A DNA stretch of 13,629 bases from Desulfobulbus sp. (GCA_011051825.1 DRKH01000531.1:1-13629); one strand, 5' to 3'; numbered from the stretch's first letter, positions 1 to 6,435 are shown. Notes: generated by a model not told the origin, from the sequence alone. Numbers and translations: made by a program.

Positions 1-111
1 AACCAGTGCAAGCTTCCGGGGCAGCGGCCATTCTTTTATTCTTCCCGCCAGGATTTGTAAACCGCTCTTTGGTGGTTCGGGCTGAGGTGCGGTTTCAGTA
101 TGTTCGGCCAT
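1..111 (-). CDS. fliF: FliF, flagellar MS-ring protein (N-terminal fragment)
   Basis: Only the first 37 codons are in the window; the rest lies beyond the left edge. The peptide starts MAEHTETAPQPEPPKSGLQI and continues with a short helix rich in basic residues ending KEWPLPRKLALV. A proline-rich start followed by an LP-R-K-L-type stretch just before the first membrane helix is what FliF N-termini look like. FliF forms the MS ring in the inner membrane, on which the flagellar rotor and export gate assemble. Position is the strongest argument: flgB, flgC and fliE precede it on the same strand, the usual flgBC-fliE-fliF order. The ATG (109-111) has no clear Shine-Dalgarno sequence; the 30 bases before it are almost pure A. 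Identification rests on a short peptide plus synteny. Confidence 0.8.
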   Translation of the reverse strand, partial: MAEHTETAPQPEPPKSGLQILAGRIKEWPLPRKLALV

Positions 112-216
112 TTTTTATTTTTTTTGTTTTTTGTTTTTTTTCATTAGGTTACCAGGACCTTTAACCATCAGGGGCCTGTTAGTGCCATATCTCTGAAATT
201 TTGCAATAAAAAACGT

Positions 217-251
217 AATTGGTCACAGGATTTGTACCTATGCGTTTTCAT
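217..251 (+). repeat. Dispersed direct repeat, copy 1
   Basis: About 35 bp match a second copy at 5806-5840 with few differences. The shared core is GTACCTATGC-R-TTTTCAT, preceded by TAA-Y-TG-R-TCAC-R-GG. The first part resembles the end of the nearby palindrome family (GTAA.TG.TCAGG), so this may be a detached left end of a related element. Copy 1 ends 13 bp before the palindrome at 265-372. Confidence 0.55.
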
Positions 252-264
252 CTACCTTGAACCT

Positions 265-372
265 GTAAGTGATCAGGGGTGCCGTAGATTCGTGCAGGCG
301 CGACTGGCCGCTATAGCCCCTCTATGCGGGCAGTCGCGACCGTGCGAAGATGCGGTGCCCCTGATCACTTAC
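265..372 (+). repeat. 108-bp palindromic element, copy A
   Basis: The sequence from GTAAGTGATCAGGGG to its reverse complement CCCCTGATCACTTAC folds into one long imperfect hairpin. The first 15 bp of the arms are perfect; the following ~27 bp have about nine mismatches, several of which are G.T wobbles on the plus strand. Left arm carries GGTGCC-N-TAGATT and right arm CGAAGATG-N-GGTGC, so a GA/AG tandem mismatch faces itself in the stem. The tip contains CTATAG (311-316) and CTATG (322-326). Copies with the same plan lie at 5631-5751, 10437-10546 and 10642-10749. Confidence 0.85.
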
Positions 373-448
373 TAAAAAACAGGTACGCGCAGACTTCGAG
401 AAGTTTTATACTGATAACATGCTGTTATTCTATCATAACGTCTTTTAG

Positions 449-490
449 GCTGTAAGCTGTAGGCTGTAGGTTGTAGACTGTCGTCTGCAG
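449..490. repeat. Tandem 7-bp repeat, six units
   Basis: Six consecutive heptamers read GCTGTAA, GCTGTAG, GCTGTAG, GTTGTAG, ACTGTCG and TCTGCAG. Two units are identical and the others drift progressively, as in a decaying slippage array. The array lies 36 bp downstream of the fliE stop, in the fliE-fliF gap. No protein or RNA role is suggested by the sequence. Confidence 0.8.
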
Positions 491-525
491 GCCTTCAGGC
501 TAAATAGCTTGAGGGCTTGCCCGCG

Positions 526-819
526 TTAGACCTGCATCCGCATGATTTCCTGATATGCTTCCATTGCCTTGTTGCGGACCTGGACCATGAAACGAATGGA
601 GATATCTGCCTGTTCCATGGCAATCATGGCCTCGGGCAGGTTTTTTGCTCCTCCGGCATGCACCTCCTGGATGGCCGTGTCTGCAGCCTTCTGCTGGTTG
701 TCAACCTCTGCGACCATCCCTGTCAACAGGTCGGAAAAACCGTTTTCCGCTTTGGTGACCTCGGCTTTTCCGGTAGTGCTTTGAAGCGGGATCAGCTGAA
801 TTCCCTGGATTGGCTGCAT
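526..819 (-). CDS. fliE: FliE, flagellar hook-basal body adaptor
   Basis: The 97-residue product has the usual FliE length and the family's C-terminal signature: the end reads VRNKAMEAYQEIMRMQV, close to the canonical RNK-VEAYQE-MRMQV. The central helix has the typical FSDLLTGMVAEV and E-Q-A-D-I-S pattern. FliE joins the MS ring (FliF) to the proximal rod (FlgB, FlgC) and is exported by the flagellar type III system without a cleaved signal. The start ATG (817-819) lies 4 bases after the flgC stop, so the two are probably translationally coupled. The gene belongs to the TPR-flgB-flgC-fliE-fliF operon. The next gene, fliF, is unusually far away because of inserted repeats. Confidence 0.95.
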   Translation of the reverse strand: MQPIQGIQLIPLQSTTGKAEVTKAENGFSDLLTGMVAEVDNQQKAADTAIQEVHAGGAKNLPEAMIAMEQADISIRFMVQVRNKAMEAYQEIMRMQV

Positions 820-823
820 CTAG

Positions 824-1255
824 TTATCTCCCGATTTCAAGGGCCTTCAGCGCCATGCGTTTGGCCGATTTTATGGTGGTTGTGTTGGCCTCATAGGATC
901 TGGTGGCAGACATCATGTCCACCATCTCCTTGAGTACATTCACATTGGGCATTTCCACATATCCATCCTCACCGGCATCGGGATGCGATGGATTGTAGAC
1001 TTTTTTGGGCGGTTTGTTGTCTTCGAGGATTTTTGCAACCTTCACACCGCGCACATTGTTGTCCATGCTGTTTTCCAGGTGACCGCTGAAAGGGATGGGC
1101 GTGGATTCAAAATAAACGGATTTCTTCTTATAGGGGCCACCCTCAGGGGTTGATGTGGTTTCCGCGTTGGCCAGATTTGAACTGATGGTGTTGAGCCGGG
1201 TTCGCTGAGCCTTTAATGCCGAGGCACCTATCCGTAATGTTGCAAAAATATCCAT
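824..1255 (-). CDS. flgC: FlgC, flagellar proximal rod protein
   Basis: The 143-residue product begins MDIFATLRIGASALKAQR, followed by the rod-protein motif SSNLANAETTSTPEGGPYKKK (N-terminal helix plus the ANAETT loop). It ends in a second amphipathic helix with MVDMMSATRSYEANTTTIKS, typical of FlgC. FlgC polymerises in the proximal rod between FlgB/FliE and the distal rod FlgG. The ATG at 1253-1255 is chosen because AGGAG sits 6 bases upstream; an in-frame codon 33 bases earlier would add an 11-residue extension not seen in the family. It lies 38 bases after flgB and 4 bases before fliE. Length and motifs are ordinary. Confidence 0.95.
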   Translation of the reverse strand: MDIFATLRIGASALKAQRTRLNTISSNLANAETTSTPEGGPYKKKSVYFESTPIPFSGHLENSMDNNVRGVKVAKILEDNKPPKKVYNPSHPDAGEDGYVEMPNVNVLKEMVDMMSATRSYEANTTTIKSAKRMALKALEIGR

Positions 1256-1293
1256 GAGCTTCTCCTGGTTCGGGTGTAAAGTGTGCATGCAAT

Positions 1294-1707
1294 TTACCTG
1301 CCATCATTTGAAACGTATTTCATCATGGCGAGTTTTTTGTTGAGCATGATGATGGCTGCCTCATAGAGAATCTGGTTTTCCGACAACTTGACCATTTCCT
1401 GGTCCACGCTGACCGAGTTCCTGTCACCGATGCCGGTCTTGTCTCTATGCACGACTATATCTCCTTGAACCTGTGATAGATTTGCAGGGGATATCGGAAT
1501 GTGATCTTTTCTGCCGGCGACCGGTTTGAGTTCCCCTCCGGAGATGGCGCTTTTAAGCTGGGCTTCAAATTCAAACGAAGATGCGGAGTAGCCGGGGGTC
1601 TCTGCATTGGCGATGTTCGAGCTGATAACCTGCTGGTTGCGGGTGCGGAGATCAAGCACCTTTTGCAACAGGTTCATGGTTGTGTCAAATTGTTGAATAA
1701 AAGGCAT
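1294..1707 (-). CDS. flgB: FlgB, flagellar proximal rod protein
   Basis: The 137-residue product has the classic N-terminal rod signature SSNIANAETPGYSA (around residues 29-42) and a C-terminal helix SENQILYEAAIIMLNKKLAMMKYVSNDGR, matching FlgB in length and pattern. FlgB is the first rod subunit on the cell side and contacts FliE. A GGGAG Shine-Dalgarno lies 6 bases before the ATG (1705-1707). The gene follows the large TPR gene by 48 bases and precedes flgC by 38, so it should be transcribed with them, presumably from the sigma-54-type site at 4223-4238. Nothing is unusual in the coding sequence. Confidence 0.95.
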   Translation of the reverse strand: MPFIQQFDTTMNLLQKVLDLRTRNQQVISSNIANAETPGYSASSFEFEAQLKSAISGGELKPVAGRKDHIPISPANLSQVQGDIVVHRDKTGIGDRNSVSVDQEMVKLSENQILYEAAIIMLNKKLAMMKYVSNDGR

Positions 1708-1755
1708 CTCTTCTCCCTGATCAATTACGTACTGGTCTGTTGAGGTGATGGATGG

Positions 1756-4188
1756 TTACGGGGTTATACCTTTCAAGCCTAAAATGCCGATTTCCTCTTT
1801 GGCCATTTTTATCCAGCGGGGGTCTTTACCTTTTTCGGTCAGTTTTTGAAACTGCTTAAGGGCGCTTTTCGGATGGCCTTCTTTGAGGTCTATCTCAGCC
1901 AGTCGAAACATGGCCAGTTCAATATACGGTTTTTCCTCCTGCAACCGTTCAAAGACGGGCCGTGCTTTGGCATACTGTTTATTTTGGAAAAGAGATTCGG
2001 CCAGCAGGTAGTCACGTTCGGCGCCGGCCCAGTCGCTGGATAACTCTTTAGAGTTTAAGAGGGTGATGACTTTTTTCCACTGATGGAGTTCGAAGTAGAT
2101 CCGGCATGCCGTGCGATCAATCTCAGGCGTTGACAATCTGTCCGGTGCGTCCAGCAGGGAGGCGGCAAGACGGGTTTTATTTTCCTTCTGCAGTGCTTTA
2201 ATACGAATCAGGAAAATATCAGCGGCTCCGGGGCTGTCCGCATAGCGAAAAAAATAACGGTCGGCATAATCCTCTATCATTGCGTATTTGCCACTCTCAT
2301 ACAAGGCCGTCAGCAGGGGTCTGTATACTTTTTCCCGTTCTTCTTCCGTGGATACCTCGAGAATATACAGATAGGCGCGGACTGCACGGTCATAGACGCC
2401 AAGCTGCATGTAGGCTTCGGCAAGGTCATACAGGAGGCCGACATCCAGCCAGCCCCGGGCGAAAAACAGGCGATTCTTCTTGGCTAATACCAGGGCGGCC
2501 ACATATTTTTTATCGGCAATCATGGTTTTTAACACGCCGGAAAGCTGCGATAAAATTAAGGCCTTGGCTTCAATGGTGAGTTTACCATGGCGAAAATTTC
2601 TCAGAATATCCATGGCCTGTTGTATGCTCAGTTCATGGTTGCCGGCAAGGGCGTTCACCATGGACTGTTTGACCAATGCTTCTTCCCGCAGTTCAGTGCG
2701 GTTGGCAACAATTCCCAGCCGACCATAATCCCCGGCAGCCTGATTCTCCCTGGACTTACCGGTCAAGAAATATATATCCGTCTGCTTCAGTCTGGCCCGA
2801 TAGGCGCCTTCGGTGCCGGGAAACGTATTCTGTATGCGGGCAAACAGGGGATAGACCCGGGCCCATTTTCTGCCGGAATGCAGCCTGCTCATGGCCAGCC
2901 GAAACATGGCCAGGTGTTGGATCTTGGTATCGTTGAGCAGGTCAACCAGTGTTTGATATTGATCAGCGGCCTCATCGTAACGCCCATGGGTGTACAGGGT
3001 GTCGCTGTATCTGGCCAGCGAGGCAGGGTGGGTACCGACAATATCGGATTGTCTGTCCAGCCTGCTGTAGGCAACGAGCGCTTTAACCGGATCGCCCCGG
3101 TCAAAATAACAGTCTGCCTGACGCAGCAGACGCAACAGTTCACTTTGACCTGTATAGGCGATAGTATCCCGTTTGAGAATGGCGGCCGCGTCCTTGCTCC
3201 GTCCGGTTGCCAACGCGAGTTCAGCTTGAAAGATATTGAGATACGGTGTGAAAGGAGTGTCGTTTTTCTCCTGTTTCATGAACCGACCCAGTTGAATTTC
3301 GGCCAGATAGGGATCTTCATGCATTGCCGTCAGGTAGATGAACAGCAGTCGGGCACAGGTGTCCTGGGGTGACTCCGGGTAGGTGAGAGAGATCTGCTGC
3401 AGGAGTTTGTAGGGCTCCTGATACCGGCCATCGCGGACCAGGCTTTCAGCATAGGTTACCAGCAGGCGGTTCCTGTAGTCTTCATTTTCTTCAATCTCCA
3501 ACCGGTCTTTCAGGGCCAGCGATACCTGGGGCCAGTCGTTTGTCTTGCTCAGTTCCATGACCCCGGCCGGCAACCAGTCCGAGACTGCAGCCACGGGTTT
3601 AAAATATGCCGCAAGGGGAAACGGCGGCAGGCTGTAGCGCTGTTCAGGCTGTATGTTGACTGGACTTTCATATTTTTCAATAAAGAGTTTCCAGTTATCG
3701 CCATAGGGTGCGGCATACAGGGGGTTGGTAAAATCTATCTCATTGCGGTTAAGTACGGTCAGGCCGTGCAACCGTGCGGAAAGATCGGGGTAGAGCGCGG
3801 AAAAGGGGTTGCCCAGCAGAATGTCCAGCATCAGGGAAGAGGTTTCTTTTGACTGTCTGATATTGACATTCTGGGGGGGGTATCTGAAATAAAAGGAAAG
3901 CCGTAAATGATCCCGATAGGTCTTGCTGAACATTTTAATCATCTTGTCATTGCCCGGCAGATCGGTAAAATCCTCGGCCGGTACAGTGTCTTGCAGCAGC
4001 AGGTCGACTCTTTTGCCCAGGATTTTCATTGTATAGGTGGGAGACTCGCTAAAGCGGAGAAATATCTGCAGCCGGCTGCCTTCGTCGGTCAGGGTCGCTT
4101 TATTCAGGACCGGGGTTGCCCAGGAAGACCGGCAGAAGAAGACGGTCAGGAGCAATGCGATGGACAGTATTTTGGCGTATTTCATCAT
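1756..4188 (-). CDS. Secreted AMIN-like/TPR repeat protein at head of flagellar operon
   Basis: The 810-residue product opens with a signal peptide (hydrophobic ILSIALLLTVFFC, likely cut after SSWA near residue 25), so it should act in the periplasm. Residues about 28-125 form a strand-rich region with alternating hydrophobics (for example LQIFLRF, VDLLLQDT, LRLSFYFRY, SLMLDILLG) that resembles an AMIN domain; this is a pattern judgement. From roughly residue 215 to the end it is helical, with repeated TPR-type pairs such as YAESLVRDGRYQEPYKLL, YSDTLYTHGRYDEAADQY, LAEAYMQLGVYDRAVRAY and LAESLFQNKQYAKARPVF. AMIN domains bind cell-wall material and TPRs bind proteins, so a scaffold helping the flagellum through peptidoglycan is plausible. 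It precedes flgB by 48 bases and has a sigma-54-like site 35 bases upstream. The exact start (first or second of two ATGs) is uncertain and no strong ribosome site is seen. Confidence 0.75.
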   Translation of the reverse strand: MMKYAKILSIALLLTVFFCRSSWATPVLNKATLTDEGSRLQIFLRFSESPTYTMKILGKRVDLLLQDTVPAEDFTDLPGNDKMIKMFSKTYRDHLRLSFYFRYPPQNVNIRQSKETSSLMLDILLGNPFSALYPDLSARLHGLTVLNRNEIDFTNPLYAAPYGDNWKLFIEKYESPVNIQPEQRYSLPPFPLAAYFKPVAAVSDWLPAGVMELSKTNDWPQVSLALKDRLEIEENEDYRNRLLVTYAESLVRDGRYQEPYKLLQQISLTYPESPQDTCARLLFIYLTAMHEDPYLAEIQLGRFMKQEKNDTPFTPYLNIFQAELALATGRSKDAAAILKRDTIAYTGQSELLRLLRQADCYFDRGDPVKALVAYSRLDRQSDIVGTHPASLARYSDTLYTHGRYDEAADQYQTLVDLLNDTKIQHLAMFRLAMSRLHSGRKWARVYPLFARIQNTFPGTEGAYRARLKQTDIYFLTGKSRENQAAGDYGRLGIVANRTELREEALVKQSMVNALAGNHELSIQQAMDILRNFRHGKLTIEAKALILSQLSGVLKTMIADKKYVAALVLAKKNRLFFARGWLDVGLLYDLAEAYMQLGVYDRAVRAYLYILEVSTEEEREKVYRPLLTALYESGKYAMIEDYADRYFFRYADSPGAADIFLIRIKALQKENKTRLAASLLDAPDRLSTPEIDRTACRIYFELHQWKKVITLLNSKELSSDWAGAERDYLLAESLFQNKQYAKARPVFERLQEEKPYIELAMFRLAEIDLKEGHPKSALKQFQKLTEKGKDPRWIKMAKEEIGILGLKGITP

Positions 4189-4619
4189 TTTTTATTGGGG
4201 TCTCACACTTTCTGCCCCTTGAAGCAATTAATATTCCATGTCCCTGGTATCTGTTTTTTTTTATTAAAAACCAGGGGGATGACTTGCTGGAAATGGTATG
4301 AACCGGCCTGGGGCGATCCGGGGTGTCATTTTTTTGGCATGTCTTTGGCCCGGGGAAATGAACAGGCTGGCAGCGGGCTTTTTTGATCAACCGGCGCTGT
4401 ATTTTAACGGCACAGAAAAAAAGTATTTTTTTTTTGAAGAAAACTTGCTTTCAATGGCTTGAAATTGATACTATACCTCAGGTGTGAGAAAGAGATATTT
4501 TCATGTCCTGTTGTGGCTGTTACCCGGAAAATCCGGTCCAGCCATGCTGGTTTATTTGTATATACGTATCCTTTTGTATTGAGGAATAACTCGTTCAGTC
4601 CATATAGAGGAGGAACCCC
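4189..4619. other. Divergent promoter region between the flagellar operon and cheY
   Basis: No gene is evident in these 431 bases. The minus-strand side carries a sigma-54-type promoter candidate at 4223-4238. Next to it is an inverted repeat, CCCTGGT at 4242-4248 and ACCAGGG at 4270-4276, separated by 21 bases that are mostly A/T; it could be a protein-binding site. Near 4348-4384 GCCCG and CGGGC arms flank a 21-base loop and are followed by six T, a weak terminator-like structure on the plus strand. A strong ribosome site, GAGGAGGA, precedes cheY. Confidence 0.55.
4223..4238 (-). promoter_or_regulatory. Candidate sigma-54 (RpoN) promoter for the flagellar operon
   Basis: On the minus strand the sequence reads TGGAATATTAATTGCT. 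The invariant GG (-24) and GC (-12) are exactly ten bases apart and the -12 half is a perfect TTGCT; the -24 half keeps TGG and the A but lacks the consensus CACG. Transcription would start near 4212, giving a leader of about 24 bases before the TPR gene. A sigma-54 activator is encoded at 8778-9881, which supports use of such promoters here. Found by eye only. Confidence 0.5.
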
Positions 4620-4991
4620 ATGGCAAAAAATGTATTACTCGTTGATGATTCCAGCACCATGCGTAAGATTGTCGGTCGCTCCCTGCGTCAGGCAGGGTTG
4701 GATTTTGGTGACATCTTTGAGGCCGCAGACGGGCTGGAGGCCCTGGATGTTCTGGAGAAGGAGGCGGTTGATATTGTCCTGAGCGATATAAACATGCCCA
4801 ACATGAATGGAATTGAATTTCTGCGGGAAAAAAGCGGCCGCGACGGAATCAAGGATATTCCCGTTTTTATGATCTCAACGGAAACCGGTGATGATATTAT
4901 CGGGGAAGCCAAAAGCCTGGGGGCGGTCGGTGCTCTGAAGAAGCCCTTTACTCCGGATAAGGTCAATGAGGTTCTTGGTCCGTTTATGTAA
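4620..4991 (+). CDS. cheY: CheY-like single-domain response regulator
   Basis: The 123-residue protein is a complete receiver domain with nothing attached. The acidic pair is D9-D10 in LLVDDSSTMRK, the phosphoacceptor is D56 in LSDINMPNMNG, the switch residue is S86-T87 in MISTE, and the conserved lysine is K108 in KKPF. All catalytic positions are intact, so it should accept phosphate from CheA and bind the flagellar switch. The DSSTMRKI start and NMPNMNG loop are typical of CheY. GAGGAGGA lies shortly before the ATG, a strong ribosome site suggesting high expression. It is followed on the same strand by three genes encoding four CheX/CheC-like domains, which supports a role as their substrate. 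No CheA gene is in the window, so the kinase must be elsewhere. Confidence 0.93.
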   Translation: MAKNVLLVDDSSTMRKIVGRSLRQAGLDFGDIFEAADGLEALDVLEKEAVDIVLSDINMPNMNGIEFLREKSGRDGIKDIPVFMISTETGDDIIGEAKSLGAVGALKKPFTPDKVNEVLGPFM

Positions 4992-5087
4992 TGGATTCCC
5001 AATGGCATTTTTTGCTTTATAAACAAGAGGAAGTGTGCCGGCCGGAACCATCGCATTGCCGGATACGGACAAGCTGGAGGATTATTG

Positions 5088-5555
5088 GTGGAGGACTTTT
5101 CTGATATTATTCCTAAAATTGTGGATGCTACCCGGGAGATCTTTACCGGTATGGTGATGATGGAAATCAGCCAGGATGGTGGGCCCCTTAACGAGCTTGG
5201 CATCATGAAAAATTCCATTACCGGCATGGTCGGCCTGGCCGGCACCCACAAAGGGATGCTTGCCGTTCACTTTCCCAATAGTCTGGCCCTGGCAATTACC
5301 ACCAGCTTTCTCGGTATGGAGGTGGAGGAAATAAACGAAGATGTCCAGGATGCCATTGGAGAGATTGCCAACATGCTGGGCGGAAACGTCAAGACCATTC
5401 TTTCCGATAAGGGCAGGGATATTCAACTCTCTCTTCCTTCAACTATTTCCGGTGAAGAATACTCGTTCATGTCGCAGAACGAGGTGGACCAGATTGTTCT
5501 TCCGTTCAAAGCCCCGGCAGGTGTTTTTTTTGTGGAGCTGGAACTGGAGCGGTAG
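5088..5555 (+). CDS. cheX: CheX-type CheY-phosphate phosphatase
   Basis: The 155-residue protein has the size and layout of CheX: an N-terminal helix (FSDIIPKIVDATREIFTGMV), strands, then the signature helix DVQDAIGEIANMLGGNVK, which contains D-x3-E-x2-N, the active-site helix of the CheC/CheX/FliY family. A proline follows the Asn at the family spacing (SLPST). In CheX the Glu and Asn of this motif position water to hydrolyse CheY-phosphate. I start at GTG 5088 because GGAGG (5076-5080) lies 7 bases before it; the adjacent TTG at 5085 would be too close. It lies 96 bases after cheY on the same strand and is likely co-transcribed. It is clearly related to the next gene (5974-6435), suggesting duplication. 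The last strand is FFVELELER, as in CheX. Confidence 0.85.
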   Translation: MEDFSDIIPKIVDATREIFTGMVMMEISQDGGPLNELGIMKNSITGMVGLAGTHKGMLAVHFPNSLALAITTSFLGMEVEEINEDVQDAIGEIANMLGGNVKTILSDKGRDIQLSLPSTISGEEYSFMSQNEVDQIVLPFKAPAGVFFVELELER

Positions 5556-5630
5556 TAGAGTATTGTGCTTTTTGCTCCTGAGTACGTACAACGCGCTCAT
5601 CAGGCTGAGGATCGCGGATAGGCAGATATT

Positions 5631-5751
5631 TTGTAAACGTTCACCAGACCCCATCTTCGTCCGATCAGACCTCCTCACATAGCGGGCTATCGGAGTCTCT
5701 GCTTCGCTTCGCTTACCTGAACGAATATGGAGCACTGGCAAACGTTTACAA
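5631..5751 (-). repeat. 121-bp palindromic element, copy D
   Basis: The ends TTGTAAACGTT and AACGTTTACAA are perfect inverse copies and the pairing continues inward with mismatches for about 34 bp. Read on the minus strand it matches the other copies: AGTGCTCCATATTCGTTC on the left, CGAAGATGGGGT on the right, and an apical GATAG-N4-CTATG (plus-strand 5678-5690). An inner stem (AGAC.CTCC with GGAG.TCT) adds length. Its terminal sequence differs from copies A-C (GTAAACGTT instead of GTAACTGTT), but both ends changed together, so pairing is retained. Confidence 0.8.
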
Positions 5752-5805
5752 TTTTGATGTAATGCCAGGGGCATGACATTCCGGTGAACGGTTACGATAT
5801 TTTAT

Positions 5806-5840
5806 AACTGATCACGGGCCATGTACCTATGCATTTTCAT
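5806..5840 (+). repeat. Dispersed direct repeat, copy 2
   Basis: This is the partner of 217-251, sharing GTACCTATGC-R-TTTTCAT and a degenerate TAACTGATCACGGG start. Neither copy lies in a gene, and each lies in a gap that also holds a palindrome of the main family. The start again resembles a left end of that family. Confidence 0.55.
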
Positions 5841-5913
5841 GCGCTGTGACAACTTGCGAATTTTTTTGACCTGTTTGACCGGGAGTGCCCAGTTGCTCCA
5901 ACCAGCTCCCGGC

Positions 5914-5947
5914 ACCGTTCAGAGATATTTTTGAATGGTCTTTTTTT
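5914..5947 (+). terminator. Candidate Rho-independent terminator upstream of second cheX
   Basis: ACCGTTCA (5914-5921) pairs with TGAATGGT (5932-5939), one pair being G.T, across a 10-base loop, followed by C and seven T (5941-5947). The stem is only moderately stable. It lies directly after a 7-bp GC stem (5879-5912) and 26 bases before the next start codon, so it may end transcription from cheY-cheX or act as a conditional attenuator. No known riboswitch core was recognised. Confidence 0.45.
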
Positions 5948-5973
5948 AATTTAGCCTGACTATAAAACACAAC

Positions 5974-6435
5974 GTGTCATCATTAGAAAAATATATCACA
6001 GAGGCCGCCCTGGAAGTATTTGCGACCATGATTTTCATAGAGATCACCCCGGGCCCGCCGCTGACGGGCCGTGATGATACCATTGATTCAAATCTGACCA
6101 GTATGATAGGGCTTGCCGGCGATCTTCGGGGAGTTCTTGCCGTGCATTGTCCGGAAAATGCGGCCAAGGGGATTACCGGGGCCATGCTTGGCATGGATAT
6201 TGATGCAATTGACGAAGATGTCAAGGATGCCATTGGAGAAATTGCCAATATGGTTGCCGGCGGATTAAAAACGGCTCTGCTGTCGGAGGGAACGGAGACG
6301 GAACTGGCCATCCCGACCACTGCAGTTGGTAAATCCATCAGGACCTCCGGGCTTGCCGGTGCGTCCCGGTTTATCATACCCTTTTGCACGCCTGCCGGGG
6401 ATTTCGGCATCGAATTGCGCTATGTTACCTCCTGA
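5974..6435 (+). CDS. Second CheX-type CheY-phosphate phosphatase
   Basis: The 153-residue product is a paralogue of the preceding CheX. It keeps MIGLAGDLRGVLAVHCPENA and the active helix DVKDAIGEIANMVAGGLK with D-x3-E-x2-N, then proline at the family spacing (IPTT) and a final strand GDFGIELR. It should therefore remove phosphate from CheY-phosphate. Differences from the first copy include GGLK for GNVK after the active helix and a less acidic N-terminus. GTG at 5974 is the only start that keeps the first helix (SSLEKYITEAALEVFATMI, matching FSDIIPKIVDATREIFTGM in the first copy). No good ribosome site precedes it, and a terminator-like hairpin lies 26 bases upstream, so expression may be low or conditional. 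It could alternatively be named CheC-like. Confidence 0.8.
   Translation: MSSLEKYITEAALEVFATMIFIEITPGPPLTGRDDTIDSNLTSMIGLAGDLRGVLAVHCPENAAKGITGAMLGMDIDAIDEDVKDAIGEIANMVAGGLKTALLSEGTETELAIPTTAVGKSIRTSGLAGASRFIIPFCTPAGDFGIELRYVTS

Larger units (their letters stand above)
112..525. other. Gap between fliE and fliF holding repeats
   Basis: This 414-base stretch separates fliE from fliF, genes that normally lie close together. No convincing gene is seen. From left to right it contains an A-rich fliF leader (as read on the minus strand) with a nine-codon in-frame mini-ORF (start 142-144, minus strand) ending 3 bases before fliF. It then holds a dispersed 35-bp repeat (217-251), a 108-bp palindrome (265-372) and a run of 7-bp tandem repeats (449-490). 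No strong promoter was recognised. Confidence 0.7.
5556..5973. other. Gap between the two cheX genes: palindrome, repeat, hairpins
   Basis: These 418 bases contain no credible gene. They hold palindrome copy D (5631-5751) and a loose right-end-like sequence GGTGAACGGTTAC (5783-5795). After these come the second copy of the dispersed repeat (5806-5840), a GC-rich stem CCGGGAG/CTCCCGG (5879-5885 with 5906-5912) and a terminator-like hairpin (5914-5947). The insertion separates two otherwise adjacent paralogues. Confidence 0.7.

Noticed and set aside
265..372. Integron attC site
   Set aside because: Size and imperfect palindrome would fit, but the ends do not match the RYYYAAC/GTTRRRY core sites and no gene cassettes or integrase are present.
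2587..3372. 261-codon open frame on the plus strand inside the TPR gene
   Set aside because: It is antisense to a clear signal-peptide/TPR protein and shows no recognisable domain.
4335..4350. Plus-strand sigma-54-like sequence TGGCATGTCTTTGGCC upstream of cheY
   Set aside because: GG and GC spacing is right, but the -12 half lacks TTGC and the site overlaps a terminator-like GCCCG/CGGGC stem with T6; it is also 270 bases from cheY.
4445..4472. TTGCTT-N16-GATACT as a sigma-70 promoter for cheY
   Set aside because: Two weak hexamers in A/T-rich sequence with a short spacer; not distinguishable from chance by eye.
4991..5104. 37-codon frame starting at the TAATG junction after cheY
   Set aside because: It overlaps the start of cheX out of frame, has no good ribosome site and has an ordinary composition; cheX has its own GGAGG.
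5795..5947. Known riboswitch (for example c-di-GMP GEMM) before the second cheX gene
   Set aside because: The conserved cores of familiar classes could not be found in the hairpin region.
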